This document shows positions 21,537 through 33,075 of a DNA stretch of 64,000 nt, in pieces; position 1 is the first letter of the stretch; every line of letters starts with the position of its first letter. Location of the stretch: positions 2,852,001-2,916,000 of the forward strand of contig BSYQ01000004.1 of assembly GCA_030272585.1 (NCBI GenBank), given 5' to 3'. Both the position numbers and the translations under genes were made by a program. This DNA comes from Bryopsis sp. KO-2023 (taxonomy: Eukaryota; Chlorophyta; Ulvophyceae; Bryopsidales; Bryopsidaceae). The notes below the pieces were generated by a model. It ran no database searches. It saw only the letters and a list, made by a program, of their open reading frames with translations, and was not told the DNA's origin.

Positions 21537-22333
21537 CATCCGTTGCACTCTGCATGATTTTTAGTCCCCGCACATTGAGCGCACAATTTCAACTTGAGAA
21601 AATCAGTAATCGCCTGGGGACAGAAACCAACACTCTGGAATCAAAGGAAACTGAAGATGCCTTTTTTTTTTTTTAAACGGCAAAAAAGGCAAAAGTGTTT
21701 CAGATGACATATGGCAGGCCAATTCCAACAATCGATTCATAAAACAATATATGCTGCCACAAGCATTGATACAAAATCCACTAACCCTGGTGTATCAACG
21801 GACTCTTGAGAAGAGCATGTTTCCTAAAAGGAGACAGGGAAAAACCTACCGATGCAAGGCATTCTGTGCATTTGCATGGCTCAGAGGTTGCTGCACACAG
21901 GGGGCAATGTTCCTCCTTGATCGAGTCCTCTACGGCAAAAGAAAGGCAATGGATGCAGGCATTCGGGAGGGAAGTCTCCATGCATTTAGCACAAGTAGTG
22001 ATCTTGAGCTCATCGGTGACTGCCTAGGCAAAAATTGCTCAAATTAAGACACCACCACGTGCAGTTTCAGGTCCCCCCCCCCAAAAAAAAAAAAAAAAAA
22101 GTCAATTTTCGAGTCCTAACAAAGCCAAATCATAAAACTGTTCTGGATGTTAGATCAAATGCCAATTTCACTCCAAACAAAACGTTCAAATTATCCTACC
22201 TGAGTCAAACAATGGCTGCACATCCCAGGATCGGAACTCTCGCTGCAATCAAGGCATGACGTTTTGACAGTATCGCTCATGCCCAGTCTTAAGATAACGC
22301 TGTTTCTTCTGACAGTCTGAATAATTTCCAGGA

Positions 22334-24184
22334 TTAGCAAATGAAAATGGCACACGATGTTGCTTTTGCGGTGCTGTGAAGGTCAATTTGACTGTATCCC
22401 CATGGAATCACGAAACACTTGCAATACCCTGCCACATTTGCCTCGCTGAAGCACCATCCTCTCTGTTCAAAGAGCAACCAAGCATTTCCGCCAGGCTTTC
22501 TGCTTCCTAAGACCTGACGACGCGAGTTTGGCGAGGCCCAAAGACCAGCAGCATGCTGATCTGCGCCTTGGAGGAGGAAGTCCTGGCGGATACTAAACCT
22601 GGGGAGTGTCGCGTTGGAGTGGACGCGGTCCGGTTGAACTTCGCGGACGTTTCCACAGCTAGCTTTGGGTCTCTCTTCGGCGGCGTCCAAAGGGGAATAC
22701 ACTGCAGAGCTGCAGAGTACACTGCAGAGTTTTCTGGCGTTGTTGAGGAGGTCGGGGATGGGAAGTGGATAGGTTGACAGTGAAAGGATATGATCTTGGT
22801 TCAGAAGGATCAGCCGCAGTTGGAGGTGTCGTCCCCAGTGTTTGCCTTGACTGGACAGAAAAATGTCCCCAGCAAGTGCAACAGGAATGGAGGCATTGAA
22901 AAAGTTCAGAAAAGGTATGCTGGAGCATAGTATGTTTATCTCAACCATGTTGAGATGTCTGGTTCATTGTATAGCTTGTGGATTCCAGAACCAGCCCACT
23001 CAAAATCATGGGAATTCCAGGCTTTGAAAAAATAAAAAAATGTCATCCATAATTGAATTGAACCTAAGATACTTTTTAGTCTTGCAGGGAAAGGAACGAG
23101 CTGTCAATTGGATGAAGGGGAGACACAAAAAGAGTGGTCAGTTGATTTGCACGGTGCCCCCAGGCATAACAAAACAGCAAGCTAAAAATTGCTTGATCAA
23201 GAAGCAGCACTGTCAGCCATCATGTTTTCTCTGCACCCTGTTCACACCGAGGCAAGTGAAATGAGTCGTCCATGAAATTAAAATTCGTATGCAGTGCAGT
23301 ACATTAGCTCTCCCCCCCCAAAAAAATAAAATAAATATAATACATTTTTTGCGACCGAACTGATTATATTTTTCTTGTTGATTTACCCATGTAACAATTG
23401 CCAATGATTCCGCACAGCGGTCACTGAGCTGGTGGGATTGGCTTAGATTCTATTTGTGAGTTTTTTTTTTTAAAGGAATTGTTATTTGTGTTAACATACT
23501 AAATTTTTATGTGTATTGATACTGTGGTAGGGGTGGTTTTGGCCACCTTCAATTTTTCTTCTTGGCGGTGATGTGTTCAATGCTCGCTGCACTGTCCACG
23601 AATCACAGCGGTGAGGGGCGAAAAAAATCTGCAATTGAAAAATGTCACGCTGTGAAATTATGGTTGCTGTGAAATTATGGTTTCTGTATCTTTTTCTTTA
23701 TTTTACCGGAGTGAATAATGTGCTGTTTGACAGATGGGGAACATGGCTTTGCTGGATGTGGTGTTTCTTTCGTTCGATGAGACTGGTGGCGGTGAAAAAA
23801 AGACAGGCTTAGAAAACACAATACTGAATCCCTTCACGATCAACAAGGCCATCACCAGTCTGTTAAGAAATTCCTATGGCTTTGCTTTCCAGCCGGTGTG
23901 ATATCAAAGGATTAGCCATCGTCGTGGCAGCAGTGGAGAATTGAGCTTGGAAAACTGCAACTTGCTGTTCGATATCATCAACATGGAGGTCGCCCAAGCA
24001 GTCAAGGCCTTCCCTCAAGATTCGTCAATTTCGTCACCGGGTTTTCTGCTTTGTGCTATTTGCCGTCGCAGAATATGTGGCGGAAATTGTCTTTAGCAGT
24101 GTGCAATTCAAGCAATCAATTCACACTACACAGTTGATTAGAATTTTGCATAGACATGTGGGTTTCGTAGTTTGATGTGAGAGG
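22334..24184 (+). other. CACTA interior with coding-like + strand pieces
   Basis: Candidate exons on +: 22553-22777; 22805-22914 (AG and GT borders, contains QKNVPSKCNRNGG); 23087-23264 (contains KERAVNWMKGRHKK); 23734 onwards (after ACAG, contains MALLDVVFLSFDETGGG); and a piece near 23935-24090 (contains CNLLFDIINMEVAQAVKAF). Phases do not join cleanly, so the gene is degenerate or mis-modelled. No transposase signature is recognised. The minus-strand 204-codon frame at 22948-22334 looks like a shadow. Confidence 0.35.
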
Positions 24185-24189
24185 CTGAT

Positions 24190-24416
24190 TGTTACAGCTC
24201 CGTGGGTTATGAGCTGTGTAACGAACTGAGGGTGGGGCGATAGACACACACGAGCACACTTGAAGGGAAAGCAACTTACAGAATAAAATAACGTTCGAAC
24301 CTAGCACAGAGCCCTCCTTGTAACCTCTGTAGTACAATCGTACTCTGAGGTGACCCCTGTACTATCCCGTACTACCAAGTCAGACATGCAGCTGTCTGTA
24401 CCACACATGCGCTACA
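24190..24416 (-). repeat. Chromovirus 2 3' LTR
   Basis: 227 bp, TGTTACAG..GCGCTACA on +. Its last bases form part of the target duplication of the adjacent foldback MITE. Confidence 0.93.
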
Positions 24417-24762
24417 AACATACTAGGGATCCGATGCCGACATGTCGGTCATCGATCAAACCGATCTCCGATCAAGATCGGCACCTGCGATTTCCGATCA
24501 AATCGATCATCGATCAGATCGGTCCGATCAAACCGATCACCGATCAAAATCGGACCGATCACAAAAATCGGTCCGACTTTTCCGATCAAAATCGGCCGAT
24601 CACCCAATTCTGCCTCGGAAACCAGATCGGATCGGGATCGGGATCGGCGTTTTCCGATCAGATCGGATCTGCCGATCACCCACCGATCCCGATCCGATCA
24701 TGATCGGAAATCGGGTGACGCACAAAGTAACCCTCGCAGGGTCCCCAGAACCCAAGGGAACC

Positions 24763-24832
24763 GAGTGGGATTCGAACACCATACCGCACGATGCCGAGTC
24801 ATCTACACTGAGCGCTAAGCCAAGTGGACCAC
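24763..24832 (-). other. tRNA-like pol III module
   Basis: On the minus strand an A-box-like TGGCTTAGCGC (24812-24822) and a B-box-like GTGTTCGAATCC (24768-24779), followed by a tail containing GGTTCCCTTGGG and GGGACCCTGCGAGGGTTACT. It is not a well-folded tRNA gene. Confidence 0.7.
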
Positions 24833-24925
24833 GATGATTCTGTGGTTGTTGCAATAATATACCCTAATTTCACAGAATTACAAACAGATTAAGGTATATG
24901 ATCGCAACAGCCACGAAATCATCGT

Positions 24926-24995
24926 GGTCCACTTGGCTTAGTGCTCAGTGTAGATGACTCGGCATCGTGCGGTATGGTGTTCGAATCCCACTCGG
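24926..24995 (+). other. tRNA-like pol III module, inverted partner
   Basis: A-box-like TGGCTTAGTGC (24934-24944) and B-box-like GGTGTTCGAATCCC (24976-24989). It is the other arm of the central palindrome. Confidence 0.7.
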
Positions 24996-25492
24996 TTCCC
25001 TTGGGTTCTGGGGACCTTGCGGGGGTTACTTTGTGCGTCACCCGATTTCCGATCATGATCGGATCGGGATCGGTGGGTGATCGGCAGATCCGATCTGATC
25101 GGAAATTTACCAAATTCACCGACTTCGCGCCTTTCATACCGATCATGATCGGTTCTCCCCGATCATTGTATCGATCAAAAAAAAAACGCCGACTTTGATC
25201 GGCCGACTATTCCGATCACAGCTCCGCGCCTTGATCGGATCGGGATCGGGATCGGCCGACGCCGTTCTTTGATCGGATCGGTCGCCGATCTCGATTAATC
25301 GGTCCGATCAAGACACCGATCACCGATGATCGGCACCGATCATGATCGGTAAAAAAAAAAAAAAAAAAACCCGATTATTTTTGTATCACCCTATAATAGA
25401 CATTAGTGAAAATCCGATCCCGATCCGACCCCGTTTAGACCTATTTTTAGCAGGCCGATCATTGCCTATCATATCCCTAGTATGGCTACAAA

Positions 25493-26070
25493 CGCCGCCT
25501 CTTATCTAGTAAATCGTCCCGACTCTAAATAAGAAGATTGTCTGCTTGGAATGGTCAAATAAATTCAATAATCATTTCAATCAATTCCAAATCCTAAAAC
25601 TGTAATCAAACTAAAATCCCCCAACCTTTTGATTCCCCCAGAAAACCCACCCCAGTTCCACTCAACGACCCCGAACACCCATCACTGTCTCTGACGGTCT
25701 TGCGCGGCTACCACTGCGTCCACAGCATACTCTAGCTCCTTGCGCGCTCCAACAGTCCACCATATCGACGGTGGTGTCTCTGATCCAGTACCTCCAAACT
25801 CCTTCGCAGCAGTCCCCACAGTCGGCTGTTCACGCTAGCGGGATAACCGGTGTCTGCTCAGTCCTTCCCTTTAGCGCTAGGTAAACGGCCACCAAAACTG
25901 TCCCATACCAGCCCCAGTGGCGGTGCTGCCACCGGCCAACTGAAATCAGCGGATATGCTGAGAGTTTGTCGGCTCCTCGTTGAGTTCCACTTATTTCAGA
26001 ACTGGTTTAAGCTCCCCTCGCCCACTGTCCGCCACTTGTTCTCGACGACGATAGATGTCCTCCCCAACAT
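25493..26070. other. Chromovirus 2 3' untranslated region
   Basis: About 580 bp between the foldback MITE and the pol stop. No ORF3 equivalent is seen, unlike chromoviruses 1 and 3. Confidence 0.7.
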
Positions 26071-27924
26071 CTACCCCAAGCGTGCGGCAGCGCGGTATTC
26101 AGCTACAGCAAGTGGTGCGTTCTGCAGTTCATCGTCCGGTAACCACAGTGCCTCCTCCATGCCATATCCTCGCCACTTAACCAAGTACTCCAGGATCGTT
26201 CGCCGACCCCTTCTCCTTTCCCGGTGGTCCACAACTCGCTCTACTTCATATTCTTCTTCTCCTTCCACCAAATCCGCCGGTGGAGCTTCCAATTCACGGC
26301 GGCCATACTGCTGAGTGGAATGGAACTCACGCAGTAATGATACGTGGAAGACGTTGTGGATTCGCCACCCTCGAGGAAGTTCAAGACGATATGCAACATC
26401 CCCGACTTTCGCCAGGATGCGGAACGGACCTACATAGCGTGCCTGTAGTTTCTTGCTTGGCCCGCTGTGCATCAGCTCAATGTTCTTCGTCCGCAGTAGG
26501 ACACGTTCTCCCACAGCAAAGTTTTGATCGCGTCGGCTCTGGTCCGCCAATCGCTTCATTCTTACTCTTGCTGCCCCCAGATAGTTTTGTGCGGTTCTTA
26601 AGTCTCTTTGAATCCGCTGGGTGAACTGTCTTACCCCTTCCGCTCGCGCCTGTAGTGCGCCAGACACAAGTGCAGCGGGATGCTCCGGATGTATCCCATA
26701 GTTGAGATAAAATGGTGTATAGCGGGTAGCAGAGTGAACGCCATTATTATAGACATACTCCACTTGCGCCAACCGAAGATCCCAGTCGTTTTGTCTCTCA
26801 GAAACGTACGCCCTCAGCGTTTCTTGTACAGTTCGGATATCCCGCTCCGTAATTCCATCTGTTTGCGGGTGAAAGGCGGTCGACATGCGGAGCTCTCCAC
26901 CCAGCATCGCCCAGAGTGCTCGCCAAAACTCACTCGTGAACCTTACGTCGCGATCACTGATTATGGAACGTGGAAGTCCGTGGTACTTCCAAACGCCCTC
27001 AAAGAACAGTCGCGCGTATCCTTCAGCGGTCACACGAGTGGTGGTGGGAACAAGATGAATCATTTTGGTTAGGCGGTCAAGGAATACCGCAATGGCATCG
27101 AATCCCCGCTCTGTCTGAGGTAAAGCAACCACCAGATCAGTCGCGATGGATTCCCACTTCCGCCCTGGCACTGGCAATGGTGTTAACAACCCAGCCGGCC
27201 GTCGTGATTCCACTTTAGTCCGTTGACAAGTGGGACACGTGCGGACGTAGTGGTTGACCTCCTTCTTCCAGAACTTCCAGTAGAAGTATCTTCCCACTAA
27301 TTCTCTTGTTCTTTCTTGGCCCTTGTGGCCGCTCGCAGGGCTATCATGACAGAGCCGCAGTATTTTGTTGCGGATGTTCCCCCGCGGTACCACCAAGCGT
27401 AGCTCCTCTTCATCCGATAGTCGTCTCTTGAGTAAACCGTCTTCCTCCATCACGTACATAGCTTCCGCTTCCGCTTCTCGCGCTTCTAACCGCAATACAA
27501 TGTCCGCCACCAATGGATCCAACCTCTGTGCGTTTCTTATAGCATCAATGAGGTCATCAGTGGGACCGGTGCGCGCGTCAACCAGAGCGGAAAGCTCTAG
27601 TGGCGGTTGAGTCTTGTTTCCCCTATCGCCAGACTCCTCCCTCAACGGATCAACTTTGTCGGCCTGTGTCCGACTAACTTTGTCGTCCAGCCTACTAATT
27701 TTGTCGTCCGTGTTGGACTCCGGGGCACGTCGAGCAAGTGCTTCCACTTCTTCAGCTGACGGATCCCAAAATTTCAATGGGGGCTCATCAAAAGCTACCT
27801 CCGACTGGTCCGATGCCCAGTCCCCCAATTGTCCTTTCCCCGGGCGGTCAGGTCTAGTGGCCTGTCCGCTTAAGTCTTCATCTGTCTTGCGGGATCCCAC
27901 CCCAGGCTTTTGTCGTCCTGGGGG
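26071..27924 (-). pseudogene. pol: Chromovirus 2 Pol, C-terminal part: integrase and chromodomain
   Basis: The frame continues after the hAT-like MITE. It contains the HHCC finger (SGHKGQERTRELVGRYFYWK, then CPTCQRTK), the integrase core (TDLVVALPQ, ISDRDVRF, GITERDIR), a GPF module (YVGPFRIL) and a terminal chromodomain (EEYEVERVVDHRE..YLVKWRGYG). The open frame begins inside the MITE, so the apparent first residues are not retroviral. The 472-bp insertion (464 + 8) shifts the frame relative to the N-terminal half. Confidence 0.9.
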
Positions 27925-28388
27925 CAGTGATAGGACTTTACGGTTACGGTCACCGTAACCGTACCGTAACGCCGTAACCGGACCGTAACCGGAGTACAAT
28001 TTTCGTCGGAAAATCGTACTTTTACGGCCGTAACCGTAGCTCCGTACCGCTCCGTACCGCTCCGTACCGGACCGTAATGACCGTAACGGCCGTACCAACC
28101 GTAAACCGTAGAAAGTGACCCCCGCGGGGTCCCGCGATTCCAAAGGAACCCAGGGGGATTCGAACCTGCGACCCTACAGACTGCAGCCTAACGCTTTAGC
28201 ACTGAACCACACTACTTCACGATGATTTAGGGCCTGCCGTAGCTATACCGTACCTGTTCCGTACCGTAAAAACAGCATATTACTCCGGTTACGGTACGGA
28301 ATTACGGCCGTAGTACGGTGACCGTAACCCGACCGTAACCGGACCGGACCGGAGCCGGACCAAAAAATCGGCCCAAGTCCTATCTCTG
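27925..28388. mobile_element. hAT-like MITE, copy 1 (in pol)
   Basis: 464 bp; ends CAGTGATAGGAC and GTCCTATCTCTG (11 of 12 complementary). The 8-bp duplication is CCTGGGGG (27917-27924, 28389-28396). Flanks are arrays of CCGTAACCG/ACGGTTACGG words; a tRNA-like module lies in the middle. It breaks pol between RNase H and integrase. Confidence 0.92.
28145..28225 (-). other. tRNA-like pol III module in hAT-like MITE copy 1
   Basis: Minus-strand A-box-like TGGTTCAGTGC (28199-28209) and a perfect B-box GGTTCGAATCC (28156-28166). The tail (GGGTTCCTTTGG, then GGGACCCCGCGGGGGTCACT) resembles the module in the GATCGG foldback MITE. Confidence 0.75.
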
Positions 28389-28396
28389 CCTGGGGG

Positions 28397-31201
28397 GTGT
28401 TTTGGTCCGCCGCCGCAAGGCACTTCCGTGTCCTCACGTAAAGGTCTTCGGGATAATGCGTCCGCCACAATGTTGGCGGTCCCTTTAATATGCACAATGT
28501 CAAAATCAAAGGCACTTAGTAGCTCCACCCAACGTGCTTGTCGCCGTGTTAACGTGGGTTGTGTCCGGAGATACAAAAGGCTCGCATTATCCGTCCGGAG
28601 CTCAAATTTCCGTCCCTCAAGGTAGTGTCGCCAGGTGCGGAGACAATGCACCACCGCCAACAACTCCTGTTCGTGTACAGGGTAGTTCCGCTCAGCGGGT
28701 ATGAGTTTGTGACTCTCATATGCGATTGGTTGCAGTTGTCCGCCAGCTCCCTCTTGGCATAACACACCTCCTACAGCATGGTTGCTGGAATCCGTGAAAA
28801 CCGTGAACGGTTTCCGTAAGTCAGGAAATAGTAGGACCGGACTCTCACTGAGACATGTCCGCAATGTCTTGAATGCCTTTTGGCACGCCTCAGTCCAGCG
28901 GAATACCACGTTTGCCTTGGTCAATTCATGAAGTGGGGCGGCTATTTCACTAAACCGGAAGATAAACTTGCGGTAATAGCTCGCCATTCCTAAGAAGGAA
29001 CGTACTTCAGTGATGTTTGTAGGACGTGGCCACTTCTTAAGCTTCGCCACCTTGTCGTCCATAGGCATAACGCCGGCCGCTGATATCCAATGTCCGAGAT
29101 ATTCTACTCCTGTCCGCGCCAGCTCGCACTTCGGCAGTTTGCAGTATAGCTTCTGCTCCCGAAGTTTCGCCAGAACCGCCTCCACATGACGGGCATGGTC
29201 TTTAGCTGTCCGCGAAAATACCAAGATGTCATCGAGGAAAACAACGACGAAGTCGTCCAGGTGCTCCCGCAGGATGTCGTTGAGCATCGACATGAAGTAT
29301 CCTGGGGCTCCCGTTAGCCCGAACGGTACCACTAAAAACTCATAGTGGCCGTATCTGCTTCTGAACGCGCTCTTGTGCACGTCCGCCGGGTCTAGACGCT
29401 GCTGCCAATATCCTGTTCGCAAGTCGATCTTGGTGAAGTAACGACTTCCCCCAAGTCGGTCGAACAATTCCTCAGTCCGCGGCAGAGGATACCTGGTTTT
29501 GACCGTGTGGCGGTTCAAAACGCGGTAATCAATGCACATTCGCATTGTTCCCTCCTTCTTGGGCACGAACAATATCGGTGCTCCGTATGGGGAATGCGAT
29601 GGCCGGATAAACCCCTTCTCGAGTAGGAAATCGATTTGGGTCTTCATCTCGTCCAACTCTGCGGGACTGTACTTGTACAACGGCCGCCAAGCAGGCTTTG
29701 TCCCTGGTTCCAAATCGATCCTCATATCGTATTTGGGCCGCAAAGGCGCTATTCCAGGTAAATCTGCCGGAAACATGTCAGCATTCCTCTTAAACGCGTC
29801 TCTGATAACCTTCTCAGGTATCTTCTTGAGAGCGTCCCCAAACCGTGGATCCACTTCCTTCGGTAGTTCGGTTGGTTCCTCCAAAGGTTTGTCGGCCTCT
29901 GGAAATGCTGATACTTTGCCCGTTGTAGGATGTATTAACAGTAACTCCAACTTCCTCTTCCCATCTGTTTCTGTCGGATTCCTTCGCGCTTGTCTCACGA
30001 GAACAAGACACGAACGCTTTCTCCTTTGTCTGAGCGCTTTAGCTGCTGCTTTAGCGGTCATGAACTCTCCTTTTAACGGTTTCTCCTCAGATATAGTCGG
30101 CACCACTCCTGGCGGGATACCCTTTACAAGAGCATCTGGTTGGTTCCGCCTAGAGATGTGCATTTCGTGTTCCCTCCAATCTATCTGTGGGTTGACTCTT
30201 GCTAGCCATGGTTTCCCCAAGATGATTGAATGACTTGTCTTCGGTAACACGTACAAAGTTGTGGTGGACGTTGTGGGGCCAATCCGCACTACTGTTCGGA
30301 CTTGATGCTTAACCTCCACTTTTGTTCCATCCGCTAGTGAGACTTCGGTGGGGGATTCCACCTTCTCCACCTTGCGGTCCAACAACTTGACCACATCTTC
30401 CGCAATGAAATCGCCCGATGCGCCACTGTCGATAAGCGCCGTCACCGGGTGATTGGCGATTTTCACTTCGACCCGGAACAAGGTACCAATAGCGTCAGCT
30501 TCGCTAATAGAGGTAACCAATGTCCTCCTTCCAGGTTCAGAAGTACTAGAAGTTTGTTTGGTGGAAAGAACTTGGCCTGTAGGACGGGCAACTGCGGAGA
30601 GCGCCGACTGTTCCAGAGGAAGTGTCTGGCAGCCAGTGCTACTTGATGACATCCGCAGTGGTTGTTTTGTGTCACAACTTCGGCTCTCAATAGCCAAACT
30701 CCGCCGCCAAGGTTTAATCCCAGAGCGGTTTGCTTTGTTGGCCGGAGGGTTCGCGCTCTCTCTCGTGGGGGCTTGCGTCTTCCCTCTCCACTCTTGCCAA
30801 ACTGTAGGATGTTGTCCACCTCCCCTTACCGGACTTTGGTCCTGCCGGTTTCCGCCAAAACATCCAGATTCGGTCATGTTCAGGTTGCCAATGTGCCTAC
30901 TGAGCGATACCCCCGGGGTATCATGCACGTTGGAACAATCCGCTTGACGTCCTCTAGAGAATCCTTCCATAGCCGCTAATAACTTGTTTATCACACTTGC
31001 ACGTTTTCTTCCTTGTCCACCCCGGACACCCCTTCTAACCCGCTTCTTCTTTTTATCCCCTTGTGGTACTGCATGGTTCAGTCTCGCCGCCGATCCCCTC
31101 TTGTGGGCTTGCTTCAGTCGGCGATTTTTCCGCCTGCCAGGTCGTTTTACCTCTCCGGCAGCCCGATCGGAGGAGGCTAGTTTCCCTGTTTCTGTCTGCA
31201 A
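28397..31201 (-). pseudogene. pol: Chromovirus 2 Pol, N-terminal part: protease, RT, RNase H
   Basis: The open frame runs 31201-28289 and enters the MITE at 28388. Protease LIDSGASGDF is near residue 257, the RT motif FLDD near 653 (DFVVVFLDDILVFS), and RNase H follows (FTDSSNHAVGGVL, then TDNASLLYLR). It overlaps the gag end by 25 nt in the -1 frame. All core motifs are intact; the break is only the MITE. Confidence 0.9.
31177..31186 (-). promoter_or_regulatory. Candidate -1 frameshift site at the gag stop of chromovirus 2
   Basis: On the minus strand gag ends in G-GGA-AAC-TAG. GGGAAAC is a canonical X-XXY-YYZ slip heptamer, and pol is in the -1 frame across it. Confidence 0.65.
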
Positions 31202-33075
31202 TTGGCCGCTGTATGACCAGTCTTATTGCAAACGGTACAGGTGCCAAGGGACATTTGTGTTCCCTGTTGGCTTTGTCGGCCACCTCCTCTTCGGTTCCCT
31301 CTTGACTGACCTCTTCCGCCCTGAACACTTGCTTGTGATCCAGCGCCAGTACCTCCAGCAACTGAGGTGTATCCATATCCGCTTCCGCCGCCGGTTGTTG
31401 ACCCTTGCGGCGCGGATTGTGTTTGTCTGCCACCTCTTCCGGAACGACCTCCTCTTTGTCCGCCTCGTCGTCCGCCCCTTTGGGTTTGTTGCTGGAACGG
31501 GTTATAACGGCCCGTCATCTGGGACAGCGTTCCCCCAATGTTCTGAATCATTTGGAGGGCGCCCTCGTAATCTCCGTCTAGCTCTGCCCGCAATCGAAGA
31601 TCATACTGCAATTGAGTTGGCAACGAGGCTTCAAATATTCTGTAGGCCTCCTGGTCGCTCAACTCCCGACACCGCGAACGGTATAGTCGGAATTTCTGAC
31701 AGTAGTCCACAATGTTCATGCTGCCAGCAAGCTTTAGACGTCCGAGCTCGTCCCGATTGTGCCGCTCCCGGTTAATAGGCTCAAAACGCGAAACGAATTG
31801 TTCCACAAATTCGTCCCACGACAGCGCCGATAAATATCTTCTTTGCATGGGCGTTGAAGTTACCCAAGCCGCCGCTGCGCCTCCGAGTAGGGTCAATGCT
31901 ATTGGGACACGCTCCGGATCGTGGACGTTCAATGCATCAAAGTGAGTGGTGAGTCCCTCTATCCATTCCGAGGGTAACTCCCGGTTCTTATTTTCTGGAT
32001 AGAACCGTTCTGGTGCGGGCAACCTTAGTGGGGCGACCGCAAACGGGCGTGCCGCTGCCGCTACCACTGGTGCCACCACCTGAGGTGGTTGTTGGGGAAC
32101 AACTTGCGGCTGACCTTGTTGGTCAGGGTTAAAGAAGTTCGGAATGGCTTGTCCGCCTTCCACTTCTTCTTCCACTTCATCGCCGCCGAGTTCCTCCAAT
32201 TTTGCCACCACCTCATCCACTCGTGCATTTAACTGCTGTTCCACTACATCCGTTCTTCCGCGCGCAGACCTTCTCAGATCATCCAGTCGCGCGTCGAAAG
32301 CACTTCTCTGCGTTCTTTGCGTGTCCGCCAAGGTGTTTGTTACTTGGGTTACACGTTCTCCAATTTCTCGGACCGCATTTCCCATACGTGCAATTTCAGC
32401 TGGGTTTACCGCTGGTGGTGCGTCTGTAGGAACTTGTTCCACCCGCTGCTCCACCGCCGCCAAACGGCGCAATAGCTGTTGCATTTGTCCGTTTGCGGTC
32501 TCGCGGAATTGCTGATTTGCGGTGCGATCCCTTCGTCGACTCTCCGCTGCATGCTGCAATGCTTGTCGGAGTTCTCCCACTTGGGCAGTCAATTGATCAA
32601 TGCGCTGGTTAGCCTGATTGTTGCTCTCTCGTAACGTCCGCAGTTCATTTGAGTTTGTCGCCACTTCCGCTCGAAGTGGAGTGAGAGTTTCACGAACCTC
32701 TTGAACTTGTCGGTCGAGTGCTGCATACAAACCATCCAAACGCCGGGTTGCCTCGGTTAAACGTCGCACATTGCCTTGTCCGTCATTGCGGGTCTGCTCG
32801 ATTAATCCGTGGATATTTTCAAGCTGTTGATCCACATGTGCTATCCGCGAATCAATAGCCCGCTGTAGCTCTCGGTGTCGCGTATGCAACCGCATGTGGT
32901 CGGCATAGCGGGCATAAACTCCGCTAGAGCTAGCGGGAACTGTTCCCGGAGATACAACTCGCGGTGTAGTTCCTCCTATGACGGACACATGTCCGACAAC
33001 GTCGGCTTCCATCGGCTCACCATCACCACCATCATCATGGCGATGTGGCGATTGTGCTACGCTTTCCTGTGACAT
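31177..33075 (-). CDS. gag: Chromovirus 2 Gag with long coiled coil and zinc knuckle
   Basis: 632 codons. The N-terminal third to half is rich in heptad-like Arg/Gln/Leu/Glu sequence, suggesting a long coiled coil. A Ty3-type capsid follows (ALSWDEFVEQFVSRFEP, then MNIVDYCQKFRLYRSRCREL), then Gly/Arg/Gln-rich RGGRRGG tracts and a terminal knuckle CTVCNKTGHTAANC. Confidence 0.9.
   Translation of the reverse strand: MSQESVAQSPHRHDDGGDGEPMEADVVGHVSVIGGTTPRVVSPGTVPASSSGVYARYADHMRLHTRHRELQRAIDSRIAHVDQQLENIHGLIEQTRNDGQGNVRRLTEATRRLDGLYAALDRQVQEVRETLTPLRAEVATNSNELRTLRESNNQANQRIDQLTAQVGELRQALQHAAESRRRDRTANQQFRETANGQMQQLLRRLAAVEQRVEQVPTDAPPAVNPAEIARMGNAVREIGERVTQVTNTLADTQRTQRSAFDARLDDLRRSARGRTDVVEQQLNARVDEVVAKLEELGGDEVEEEVEGGQAIPNFFNPDQQGQPQVVPQQPPQVVAPVVAAAARPFAVAPLRLPAPERFYPENKNRELPSEWIEGLTTHFDALNVHDPERVPIALTLLGGAAAAWVTSTPMQRRYLSALSWDEFVEQFVSRFEPINRERHNRDELGRLKLAGSMNIVDYCQKFRLYRSRCRELSDQEAYRIFEASLPTQLQYDLRLRAELDGDYEGALQMIQNIGGTLSQMTGRYNPFQQQTQRGGRRGGQRGGRSGRGGRQTQSAPQGSTTGGGSGYGYTSVAGGTGAGSQASVQGGRGQSRGNRRGGGRQSQQGTQMSLGTCTVCNKTGHTAANCRQKQGN

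Larger units (their letters stand above)
11750..22280 (-). pseudogene. Six-repeat CxxC/CxxC protein gene, split by chromovirus 1
   Basis: Minus-strand exons: 22280-22200 (starts at an ATG), 22023-21850, a third exon 21613-21542 continuing at 12141-12075, and 11868-11750. All boundaries are GT-AG, and phases 0,0,1 match across every junction if the retrotransposon and one CATCC copy are ignored. The product is six tandem repeats of about 28 residues with the pattern A-[VI]-x-D-x-[LIV]-K-x(2-3)-C-x2-C-x(3-4)-S/T-x(2-4)-C-x2-C-L. Four spaced cysteines per repeat suggest a metal-binding knuckle, which is an inference. Chromovirus 1 entered the second CxxC of repeat 4. No signal peptide is seen on the 22280 start. 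Further 3' exons are possible. Being inside the CACTA ends, it is either transposon cargo or a transposon gene. Confidence 0.7.
24419..25484. mobile_element. Foldback MITE of GATCGG arrays with two opposed tRNA-like modules
   Basis: 1066 bp with perfect 12-bp inverted ends CATACTAGGGAT and an 8-bp duplication GCTACAAA (24411-24418, 25485-25492), so hAT-like by duplication size. The outer parts are arrays of CGATC/GATCGG-type words. The centre is a large palindrome whose arms are two tRNA-plus-tail modules facing each other. No transposase ORF. Confidence 0.88.

Noticed and set aside
22334..22948. 204-codon minus-strand frame upstream of the cysteine-repeat gene
   Set aside because: No repeats, no splice continuity to the gene, and its composition looks like the antisense of + strand coding pieces.
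24763..24995. Functional tRNA genes
   Set aside because: A- and B-box matches are good, but anticodon and acceptor stems do not fold well, and all lie inside repeat elements.
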